Shown here piece by piece: positions 11,126 through 22,658 of a stretch of DNA of 64,000 nucleotides. The stretch is taken from contig CM039503.1 of the NCBI GenBank assembly GCA_022432975.1, positions 42,482,369 through 42,546,368 on the forward strand, written 5' to 3'. Position numbers and translations under genes: made by a program. Source of the DNA: Begonia masoniana (taxonomy: Eukaryota; Streptophyta; Magnoliopsida; Cucurbitales; Begoniaceae). The notes beneath the pieces are model-generated. The model was not told the origin of the DNA. It saw only the letters and a program-made list of their open reading frames with translations, and did not search any database. Position 1 is the first letter of the stretch. Every line of letters begins with the position of its first letter.

Positions 11126-12595
11126 GGCGGTGGACTTCTTTTCTTTTAATATTTTAAATCACCGGTGGACTTCTTTTCTTTTAATATTTTAAATCACCGG
11201 TGGACTTCTTTTCTTTTAATATTTTAAATCACCGGTGGACTTCTTTTCTTTTAATATTTTAAATCACCGGTGGACTTCTTTTCTTTTAATATTTTAAATC
11301 ACCGGTGGACTTCTTTTCTTTTAATATTTTAAATCACCGGTGGACTTCTTTTCTTTTAATATTTTAAATCACCGGTGGACTTCTTTTCTTTTAATATTTT
11401 AAATCACCGGTGGACTTCTTTTCTTTTAATATTTTAAATCACCGGTGGACTTCTTTTCTTTTAATATTTTAAATCACCGGTGGACTTCTTTTCTTTTAAT
11501 ATTTTAAATCACCGGTGGACTTCTTTTCTTTTAATATTTTAAATCACCGGTGGACTTCTTTTCTTTTAATATTTTAAATCACCGGTGGACTTCTTTTCTT
11601 TTAATATTTTAAATCACCGGTGGACTTCTTTTCTTTTAATATTTTAAATCACCGGTGGACTTCTTTTCTTTTAATATTTTAAATCACCGGTGGACTTCTT
11701 TTCTTTTAATATTTTAAATCACCGGTGGACTTCTTTTCTTTTAATATTTTAAATCACCGGTGGACTTCTTTTCTTTTAATATTTTAAATCACCGGTGGAC
11801 TTCTTTTCTTTTAATATTTTAAATCACCGGTGGACTTCTTTTCTTTTAATATTTTAAATCACCGGTGGACTTCTTTTCTTTTAATATTTTAAATCACCGG
11901 TGGACTTCTTTTCTTTTAATATTTTAAATCACCGGTGGACTTCTTTTCTTTTAATATTTTAAATCACCGGTGGACTTCTTTTCTTTTAATATTTTAAATC
12001 ACCGGTGGACTTCTTTTCTTTTAATATTTTAAATCACCGGTGGACTTCTTTTCTTTTAATATTTTAAATCACCGGTGGACTTCTTTTCTTTTAATATTTT
12101 AAATCACCGGTGGACTTCTTTTCTTTTAATATTTTAAATCACCGGTGGACTTCTTTTCTTTTAATATTTTAAATCACCGGTGGACTTCTTTTCTTTTAAT
12201 ATTTTAAATCACCGGTGGACTTCTTTTCTTTTAATATTTTAAATCACCGGTGGACTTCTTTTCTTTTAATATTTTAAATCACCGGTGGACTTCTTTTCTT
12301 TTAATATTTTAAATCACCGGTGGACTTCTTTTCTTTTAATATTTTAAATCACCGGTGGACTTCTTTTCTTTTAATATTTTAAATCACCGGTGGACTTCTT
12401 TTCTTTTAATATTTTAAATCACCGGTGGACTTCTTTTCTTTTAATATTTTAAATCACCGGTGGACTTCTTTTCTTTTAATATTTTAAATCACCGGTGGAC
12501 TTCTTTTCTTTTAATATTTTAAATCACCGGTGGACTTCTTTTCTTTTAATATTTTAAATCACCGGTGGACTTCTTTTCTTTTAATATTTTAAATC
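11126..12595. repeat. 35-bp minisatellite, 42 copies
   Basis: The period is exactly 35 bp: the printed lines repeat identically every 420 bp. The unit runs ACCGGTGGACTTC, then TTTTCTTTTAATA, then TTTTAAATC. Copies 2-42 (11161-12595) show no difference that I can see; the first copy differs in its first bases. There are no spacers. The right edge abuts the broken gag of element C, so the array or its carrier replaced the rest of that gene. Near-perfect identity points to recent expansion. Confidence 0.97.
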
Positions 12596-12597
12596 AC

Positions 12598-12723
12598 ATT
12601 TTTCCCGCTATCTTCTCTGGCCATCATACGTTTAACCATGCGTGACTGTGCACCCACCAGTTCGGTTAGTCGGTCAATGGCTCGAGAGCTTTCGCTTGAC
12701 TCTTCTTGATGTCCTCTCACCAT
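12598..12723 (-). pseudogene. Element C gag, N-terminal fragment only
   Basis: The ATG at 12723-12721 begins MVRGHQEESSESSR and continues into RLTELVGAQSRMVKRMM, closely parallel to the gag start of element B (MVRDQQ..., RLTELVQRQS). About 40 codons remain before the sequence runs into the 35-bp minisatellite at 12595. No capsid core, zinc knuckle or pol is present. Position fits: it lies ~160 bp downstream of the LTR C end and primer site. The assignment rests on similarity to the other two gag starts in the window. Confidence 0.7.
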
Positions 12724-12868
12724 TTCTAATCAACCCTATAAACAGAATAACCTAACTTAATAAACAGAACTTTTACAGAAATTTTTAAACACTTACAGTT
12801 GGTGGAGCGATCTCACGTGGCGGGTTGCGCAGTCAGATATTTCACAGAATCGGTTTTAAAACCTTGTC

Positions 12869-12880
12869 GCTCTGATACCA
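12869..12880 (-). other. Primer binding site of element C
   Basis: GCTCTGATACCA on the plus strand (TGGTATCAGAGC on the element strand), 4 bp inside the LTR end at 12885. Confidence 0.85.
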
Positions 12881-13362
12881 TAGCTGTGACAGCCCGGAAC
12901 CGGATCCCGATCGAAATTCGAGAGCCAAGCCGTCACACCGGACATTTAATGGAAAGCGGTGACTATTTTTTTTTTATCAAAACAGACTGAACATTTACAA
13001 AACTATACACAGAGGGAGAGAAGATGTTCTCTGGTTTGAAAGCAAAACGGGTTTCAATGAAGGATGGCAGAAGAAAACCGAAATGCATGAATGTAGACGG
13101 AAAACATTTAGGAATCAGAATACAACAAAGTGACAGAAGGAAGGCAGGAAGACAGGGATATTAAAGAGAAACTTAAATTGGAGAAGAAACATATTGTGGA
13201 AGGCTACAGTGTATAACAAAAACCATAGACAATAGGGGATGAATAATAGAAGAGAAAAAGGTAAAAATAGAAATGGGCGATAAAACATAGAAACATAATA
13301 AGATAGGAAGACGTAGGCGGAAGACTTAGTTTAAAAAAACAATAAAATACTGTTGGGCGGAA

Positions 13363-16094
13363 GATGTGAGCTGACGTCAGGCGGAAGATGCATTTGCAAA
13401 GACAGAAGTAAGGATGACGTCAGGCGGAAGATTAAAGCTATCAGTGGATTCAGATACGACAAAAGACGAACAGCATTCAGCGGAAGAGGCTCAGTAAAAC
13501 TGGGCGAAAGAGGTGGTGACGTCAGCCGGAAGATGGGTGACGTCAAGCGGAGGATACAGACAACAGACGGAATTCGGATGAGGTGATGACGTCAGCTGGA
13601 AGATGGATGATGTCAACCGGAAGATACAAACAGAAGATGAGATCGGATGAGGTGATGACGTCAGTCGGAAGATGGATGACGTCAACTGGAAGATACAGAC
13701 AGCAGATGAGATCGGATGAGGTGATGACATCAGTCGGAAGATGGATGACGTCAACCGGAAGATACAGATAGAAGATGAGATCGGATGAGGTGATGACGTC
13801 AACCGGAAGATGGATGACGTCAACCGGAAGATACAGACAGGAGATGAGATCGGATGAGGTGATGACATCAGCCGGAAGATGGATGTCGTCAACCGGAAGA
13901 TACAGACAGAAGATGAGATCGGATGAGGTGATGACGTCAGTCGAAAAATGGATGACGTCAACCGGAAGATACAGACATTAGATGAGATCGGATGAGGTGA
14001 TGACGTCAGCCGGAAGATGGATGACGTCAACCGCAAGATACAGACAGAAGATGAGATCGGATGAGGTGATGACGTCAACCGGAAGATGGATGACGTCAAC
14101 CGGAAGATACAGACAGGAGATGAGATCGGATGAGGTGATGACGTCAGCCGGAAGATGGATGACGTCAACCGGAAGATACAGACAGAAGATGAGATCGGAT
14201 GAGGTGATGACGTCAACCGGAAGATGGATGACGTCAACCGGAAGATACAGACAGAAGATGAGATCGGATGAGGTGATGACGTCAGCCGGAAGATGGATGA
14301 CGTCAACCGGAAGATACAGACAGAAGATGAGATCGGATGAGGTGATGACGTCAGCCGGAAGATGGATGACGTCAACCGGAAGATACAGACATTAGATGAG
14401 ATCGGATGAGGTGATGACGTCAGCCGGAAGATGGATGACGTCAACCGCAAGATACAGACAGAAGATGAGATCGGATGAGGTGATGACGTCAGCCGGAAGA
14501 TGGATGACGTCAACCGGAAGATGGATGACGTCAACCGGAAGATACAGACAGCAGATGAGATCGGATGAGGTGATGACGTCAACCGGAAGATACAGACAGA
14601 AGATGAGATCGGATGAGGTGATGACGTCAGCCGGAAGATGGATGACGTCAACCGGAAGATGGATGACGTCAACCGGAAGATACAGACAGAAGATGAGATC
14701 GGATGAGGTGATGACGTCAACCGGAAGATGGATGACGTCAACCGGAAGATGGATGACGTCAACCGGAAGATACAGACAGAAGATGAGATCGGATGAGGTG
14801 ATGACGTCAACCGGAAGATACAGACAGCAGATGAGATCGGATGAGGTGATGACGTCAACCGGAAGATGGATGACGTCAACCGGAAGATGGATGACGTCAA
14901 CCGGAAGATGGATGACGTCAACCGGAAGATGGATGACGTCAACCGGAAGATGGATGACGTCAACCGGAAGATGGATGACGTCAACCGGAAGATACAGACA
15001 GCAGATGAGATCGGATGAGGTGATGACGTCAACCGGAAGATGGATGACGTCAACCGGAAGATGGATGACGTCAACCGGAAGATGGATGACGTCAACCGGA
15101 AGATGGATGACGTCAACCGGAAGATGGATGACGTCAACCGGAAGATACAGACAGCAGATGAGATCGGATGAGGTGATGACGTCAACCGGAAGATACAGAC
15201 AGCAGATGAGATCGGATGAGGTGATGACGTCAACCGGAAGATGGATGACGTCAACCGGAAGATACAGACAGCAGATGAGATCGGATGAGGTGATGACGTC
15301 AACCGGAAGATGGATGACGTCAACCGGAAGATGGATGACGTCAACCGGAAGATGGATGACGTCAACCGGAAGATGGATGACGTCAACCGGAAGATGGATG
15401 ACGTCAACCGGAAGATGGATGACGTCAACCGGAAGATGGATGACGTCAACCGGAAGATACAGACAGCAGATGAGATCGGATGAGGTGATGACGTCAACCG
15501 GAAGATGGATGACGTCAACCGGAAGATGGATGACGTCAACCGGAAGATACAGACAGCAGATGAGATCGGATGAGGTGATGACGTCAGCCGGAAGATGGAT
15601 GACGTCAACCGGAAGATGGATGACGTCAACCGGAAGATGGATGACGTCAACCGGAAGATACAGACAGCAGATGAGATCGGATGAGGTGATGACGTCAACC
15701 GGAAGATGGATGACGTCAACCGGAAGATGGATGACGTCAACCGGAAGATGGATGACGTCAACCGGAAGATACAGACAGAAGATGAGATCGGATGAGGTGA
15801 TGACGTCAACCGGAAGATACAGACAGCAGATGAGATCGGATGAGGTGATGACGTCAACCGGAAGATACAGACAGCAGATGAGATCGGATGAGGTGATGAC
15901 GTCAACCGGAAGATACAAACAGAAGATGAGATCGGATGAGGTGATGACGTCAACCGGAAGATACAGACAGAAGATGAGATCGGATGAGGTGATGACGTCA
16001 GCCGGAAGATGGATGACGTCAACCGGAAGATACAGACAGCAGATGAGATCGGATGAGGTGATGACGTCAACCGGAAGATACAGACAGAACAGAA
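13363..16094. repeat. TGACGTCA / CCGGAAGATG minisatellite with mixed 21-bp and 48-bp units
   Basis: Two unit types alternate. One is 21 bp (GATGACGTCA + ACCGGAAGATG). The other is 48 bp: the same core followed by ATACAGACAGCAGATGAGAT and CGGATGAGGT. The left edge (13363-13520) is degenerate, while the centre is almost uniform with runs of up to eight 21-bp units. I estimate about 80 units from the length; I did not count them. Because both units are multiples of three and lack stops in several frames, long reading frames arise on both strands. Each unit holds a palindromic TGACGTCA. Confidence 0.97.
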
Positions 16095-16345
16095 ATAGAT
16101 CTGGGGGCCAGTCCCCGTCCCACACTTAACCGTACATTTCAGTCAAATTTTATCTTGCTTAACTTCAAAACCGTGTACAGAAAACAGTTTTACATGAACT
16201 TTCAGAAATCGTGTATGCATGGACATTTACAGTGCTTACAGTTGATACAGCAGAGAACTAGAAGATAAAACAACAGAAACCTGAACAGAAACCACAGAAC
16301 TTAACTCTAACACTTCTACCCGAAACCAGCCAACAGAATGTAAAA
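16084..16345 (-). repeat. Partial internal duplication in LTR C, first copy
   Basis: The segment starting ACAGAACAGAAATAGATCTG and ending CCAGCCAACAGAATGTAAAA recurs at 17713-18040 with a ~65-bp difference in length. In LTRs D and E this segment occurs once, on the far side of the exon 3 block, so the 16084 copy is the extra one. It sits between the minisatellite and the conserved 3' block. Confidence 0.8.
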
Positions 16346-16465
16346 ACACAACCAGAACTTCCAGAAGACTCTACAGATATAGACATTACAGAAAACTTAA
16401 ACCTCGGGTCAGAATTTGTCTGGCTGCAGCAACCAAAACCCCCATGAGCTCGAGCCACCAGCCAT

Positions 16466-18151
<1,686 letters not shown>

Positions 18152-18621
18152 CTAAAACATGCTTATACAGTTATTAACCCTAAACTTCTCAAGACCAATA
18201 AACAGTATAGTTAAACTTGTTAACTATCGACGAGAATTACCTTCACGGAAGAAAACAGAAGAATGCAAGAGAAACAAAGTGTAGAACTTTGTTTCAATCG
18301 CCAGGAAGAGAGAAAACAGAGAAAGAAGAGAAGAAGCAGAGAAGTGAACTAAGGGTTTCACGTAGGAGGAAGAACTTAGCTTCTTCAACAAGTTGCCAGA
18401 TGTCACTCAACCATTGGCAATCTCCCACTAACCTTAATTTCTCTCTAATTTACCCTTCCATGCATTCTAAACTTAGTGTTTAGTTAGTTACACATTAGTT
18501 AGGTTCTCCCCACACTAAATGCTCCAACATTTTACAATGAAATTGTTATCGTATTTATGGCAATTTAAATCCATACAATAAGTCAACAGATTATTACACG
18601 GTCAAAATTCCGGGTGTTACA

Positions 18622-19582
18622 TGGTCGGCTATGACGGCACTCATGCTGCCCAAGACATCACCAACCTGGTAGTTCGAAAAAGACAAGGGTGTGGGATGTC
18701 GACGAACTGTCGAGTTAAAAAATTAGTAAGAAGAACTTGAAGATGATGTGTGGCATATGTCGGCAGTAATGACATAACATTCGCACTTGTCTTCACCGGG
18801 GATCCACTTCAGACGCTGCTGTAGCAGACACGTTTATGGGTTTCAATGAATTTGAGGGGACGCAAGAATCTGCGACGCGAAGCCGAGGTAGAAATCGTTA
18901 AATGTATTGTTTGAAATTGGTTCATTAAATAAATACATGACGTTGTTTAATTAATTATTTCATTGAACACGTGATTTAATTTTATAATTAAATAATGAAA
19001 CAATTTAATATTAATTCATTAATTAAAGTGTTTAACACGTTTAATTTAATTCATTAATTAAAGTTTACATTAATTCATTAATTAAAGTGTTAAACACGTT
19101 TAGTTTAATTTATTAAATACGTAAATTATTTAATTTACTAATTTTATTAATTTAATTGGTTATTAAAATTAAGTTAACTATTTTAAAGTAATTAATCTCG
19201 TTAATTAATTAAAATTAAATTAAAAAACACGTTAATTAGTTTAATGTGTTTAATTAAGTACATACATTAATTAATAAACAATGTTTAATTATTAAACACA
19301 TAACTTAATTTATTAATCATATTGAAAAGATTAAATATAAAATTAATTTATTAATTTATAATAAAATATAAAATTAAAATTGAAAAAATGGGCAGAATCT
19401 CATTTTTTTATGACTCTCCCATAGCTATCTTCAAACAATTTCTACATATTCAAATCACAAAAATATTTCCAACAGACAGATCAGTACACAAGTAAGTTAA
19501 ACTAAATTGCAGAATAAAAATAAACTATACAAAATCACAAACATAAGGAGTACATTAAAATGAATATACAACATAAACTAAA
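18622..19582. other. Non-coding, AT-rich region with irregular AATTAAAGTGTTTAACACG repeats
   Basis: After the LTR C end, ~300 bp of ordinary composition show no gene. From about 18900 to 19400 the sequence is very AT-rich, with loose repeats of TTCATTAATTAAAGT and TTAAACACGTTTA. 19381-19580 is plain AT-rich. It is downstream of the minus-strand pseudogene that ends at 19583. Confidence 0.6.
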
Positions 19583-20755
19583 CTACGGTAAGGGTGGAGA
19601 TGGGGCATCATCACCCTCGCTGCCTCCGGCTGCACGCCAACGCTCGAAGGCATCTTCGAGCCGTAGTTGAGATAATCTCATCAAATCCTGCCTCTCCTGC
19701 ATGGTCTCCCACCTCTGATCCCACATGTCATGCATCATGTCCAACCTCCGCCTCATCTCGGCAAGATGGTTATCTAACCTGTCAAATCTCTACTCCTACA
19801 TACTAGCCTCGTGGGGGTGCAATGGCGGTGCGATGAAGGTGGCGGTGACGTCCTCGGTGGCAGTGGCATCAGCGTTCTCGGTGGTGGTTTTGTCCTGCAT
19901 CAAAACATCCCGAGATGTAGAGGCTCCAGGATCTCCCTTAGGCATCCAAGACTCGTCGACTTCAACCATACCCATCCGAGTAAGATGAATCTTGTCAAAT
20001 ACAAAGCCCGATTTGTTTGATCTAATATGCTCATCTCTGGGCACACGAAGCTGAGATCGCTCTACGATCTTTCAAATCAATGAACCGAAAGGCAGACTCT
20101 TGTTTTTTGTTCGCTCGACCTCGTGCATGTGACTTACAATCATGAATTCTGGGTCAAACATCCTGCCGCTGTATAGCTTCTGCATAATATAGAGATCCAT
20201 CCAGCTGACAAGATCTCTGTGTCTATCCCTTGGCAATAGGGTGTGGCTGATCAGGTTGTGAACAACTTGAGCCTTGACGTTCAAGGCCTTCGATCTTGGC
20301 TTCACAAAGCCTGCAACGTTTGAATTATAATGGATTTGCCTTATGAACTCCATTCCCTCTGTTGTCCGGGCAAAATCACACTCTCGGGAAGAGTGATAAT
20401 ATTTCTCCACGTCTTCTTCGTAAAATCTGATTAATTTGTTGATGACGCTGGCAGAGACAACAATATCTATACCAAATAGGTACAACTTCACGCACCCCGT
20501 CCTCCCTGAACCAACCAAGTTCGCATAAAATAGGCAAACCACTCTGTCACAGCTATTTCCTTGCATGTCGTACACCCTGTGCAAGGAGATGTTATCAAAC
20601 ATCTCTTTGATCTCCAATGACTCCCAACCACTAAAGTTAGCAGTCTTTCCATAAATAATAGAGCGGTTTGACGTATCCCGCTCGAATTTCTCTTCACATG
20701 CCTGGTTTCAAAATTTCATCGATGACGACTGCGGCTCCTCCTCCTGGTTTGTCAT
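19583..20755 (-). pseudogene. 'Putative plant transposon protein' family gene, decayed
   Basis: One frame can be followed on the minus strand from about 20690 to a final TAG at 19585-19583. It contains the family's hallmark N-terminal part (IIYGKTANFSGW, VVCLFYANLVG) and a central region (INKLIRFYEEDVEKYYH, ALNVKAQVVHNLISHTLLPR, LVSWMDLYIMQKL, SLPFGSLI). The C-terminal part has a charged, coiled-coil-like tail (RFDRLDNHLAEMRRRLDMM, DMWDQRWETMQERQDL) ending GGSEGDDAPSPPLP. Breaks: an in-frame TGA at 20074-20072 right after SLPFGSLI, two close stops near 19795, and a frame break near 20690 that separates an ATG start at 20755 (MTNQEEEPQSSS). The family is widespread in plants and its biochemical role is not known to me. 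The long conserved stretch suggests moderately recent decay. Identification is from recalled family motifs. Confidence 0.75.
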
Positions 20756-21257
20756 CCGAGGAACCTTTCGACCAACAAAAATTTGAGAAGGCATTTTTAG
20801 GTCGGTTTGGGCGATTTTCTAGAAGGATTTTTTCGGATTTTTTTGGGTTTAGGCTCAGATTTGTGGGATTTTCTAAAATTCACTCTCGGATTTTTGCAAA
20901 ATCTGAGCAAAATGGGTCGGCTGTGGCAATTTCGGCAAAAATGTGACGATTTGGGCGTGGTTTTGATGAATTTGGGGTCAGTTTTGATGAAATTTGGTCA
21001 GATTTCTGACGTTTTAGGGCGCTCAAATTTATGATGATTTGGGGCGCTCAGATTTTGGACGAGGTGGGCGTAATGGGCATCGAAGTTGGGCGTAGCAGGA
21101 CGAGTTGGGCGTAGTGGGCATCGGAGTTGGGCGAGCTTCAGCGGCGAGGAAGTGGTTTCGACTGGATAACAACGCTGCCCGACTGAAGAATTTTAGGGTT
21201 TTAAATGCGGTTAACTGCATCAGGCGGGTGGTCAATGGTTACCCGCGTGACCCCCCA
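20756..21257. other. Non-coding flank with GGGCG-rich short repeats
   Basis: Upstream flank of the pseudogene. From 20800 to 21020 it is T/G-rich with repeated GATTTT and GATGAATTTGG phrases. From 21015 to 21135 it carries repeated 'GGGCGCTCA', 'TTGGGCGTAG' and 'GGGCATCG' phrases. The last ~55 bp (GCGGTTAACTGC, GGTTACCCGCGTGA) are GC-rich and pair up with the sequence on the other side of LTR D. No coding region seen. Confidence 0.5.
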
Positions 21258-21823
21258 TGTAACACCCGGCATTTTTGGCCATGTAATTATTTTCCCAAAT
21301 TATTTAGCGGGATGAATTTTATATTAATACAATGAATGTTTTAATGAATTTATCGGAATGTGTAATGGAAAAACCGAATTGACGAACTAATTAACAAATT
21401 AGTTGGAAACCAATTAGGGGTAAATTAGGAAGCCAATGAATTGCTGCCAAGTGTTCAACTTGTTGAACAAGATATGTTCTTCCTCCTACGTGAAACTCTC
21501 CTCATTTCACCTCTGTTTCTTTTCACTCCTCTCTGCTTTCTCTCTTCCAGACTACCAGTGACATTCTAAACTCTGTCTTTTCTCATTTTCTCCAGTTTTC
21601 TCCAGTGAAGGTAATCATCTACTAAAGTTAACGAGTTTGGACAAGTTAAAATGTGAGTTTTGTTGAAGTTTACGGTTAAGATAATTTGGAGAAAATTCAC
21701 TGTTTTGTATGAAAACACGTTGGTTTGTTTTCTAAAGGTTTAAATGGAGTTTGGAGCATATCCTATTAAGTTATTTAGTTAGCATTTGCAGCTCTGTTTA
21801 TTTTCTTTACGTGCATGTTATAG

Positions 21824-22465
21824 GTTCGTGCAACACCGAGGCAACACGTTTAAGACTTACAACTTCATGGACAACAGGTAAGTTCATACGCGTAGGGTGG
21901 CCCTTAAGGCCCTACATCACGAAGATACTAGGTTAAAAATGTCGTCGGGTTATCATTGGGTAGTTAGGCCGATGATTCGACCATAAGTAAGTTTATTGCC
22001 ATGCTCAGTGTATGGTTTAGAGGTCTTGTTATTCATGTGTATTTTGAACTGTTTTATAGTATGTTAAGTCTCCGCACAGTGAATGTTCATGCATACACGT
22101 TTTTCCTTAAAGTCATGTAAATATTTTCTGCACACGGTTTGAAGTTAAGAAAGATAAAACCTGTAATGTAATGTTCGGTTAAGTGTGGGACGGGGACTGG
22201 CATTCTGTTCTGTATTACTGTACTGTATCTCTGTAATGTGCCTGAAAGTGCACCTCTGCTGCGCCAGTTCCCCTATAAGCCCCACTTATACCCCCCTGAC
22301 AGATAAAAGTAATGTAATGTAATGTCACTGTCTTTCGAAAGTTCATGCATAGCATATGCATCACTGTATTTTATGTTCTTACTGAGCTTTAGGCTCATAG
22401 TTGAACTCCTTGATGTAGGTACGGACCCCGTGGATGAGGATTTTGTGCCTCAGGCTGACGAATAG
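21824..22465 (+). other. Splice-module in LTR D, best preserved copy
   Basis: Microexon-like segment 21824-21877 (54 nt) lies between TTATAG and CAG/GTAAGTTC. The acceptor TTGATGTAG/GT opens the final segment 22419-22465, TDPVDEDFVPQADE then TAG. CCTACATCA at 21911-21919 is complementary to TGATGTAGG at 22411-22419. The intron-like interval is 541 nt. A first donor candidate is GTGAAG/GTAATC at 21610/21611. The acidic frame, joined G to GT, stays open back through the microexon into the first segment, but no ATG is found there before a TGA. Confidence 0.55.
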
Positions 22466-22658
22466 GTGGTTGGTGGCACGAGTTTTCGTGGGTGGCTGTG
22501 GCTACCAGACATATTTCTGACCTGAGAGAGTGAAGTTTTAAGTGAAGATCGTGTGTGTAGACTTTGTATTTATGTTTTAAAACTTCTGTTTTGGTGAACT
22601 CTTGAAATGTATGTCAAGTTCTATACAGTTTCTAAGATTTTAAAATGGTGTATAGGCT

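Noticed and set aside
11126..12595. CRISPR-like array of direct repeats
   Set aside because: There are no unique spacers, the 35-bp units are contiguous, and the setting is a plant retrotransposon LTR.
13363..16094. ETS-type binding sites (CCGGAAG)
   Set aside because: ETS factors are animal proteins; the match to CCGGAAG has no known plant counterpart that I can name.
13491..16125. Long reading frames (859 and two of 577 codons) on both strands across the TGACGTCA array
   Set aside because: Units of 21 and 48 bp are multiples of three without stops, so several frames stay open automatically. The products are short repeats (for example MTSTGRW) with no domain, and both strands are equally open.
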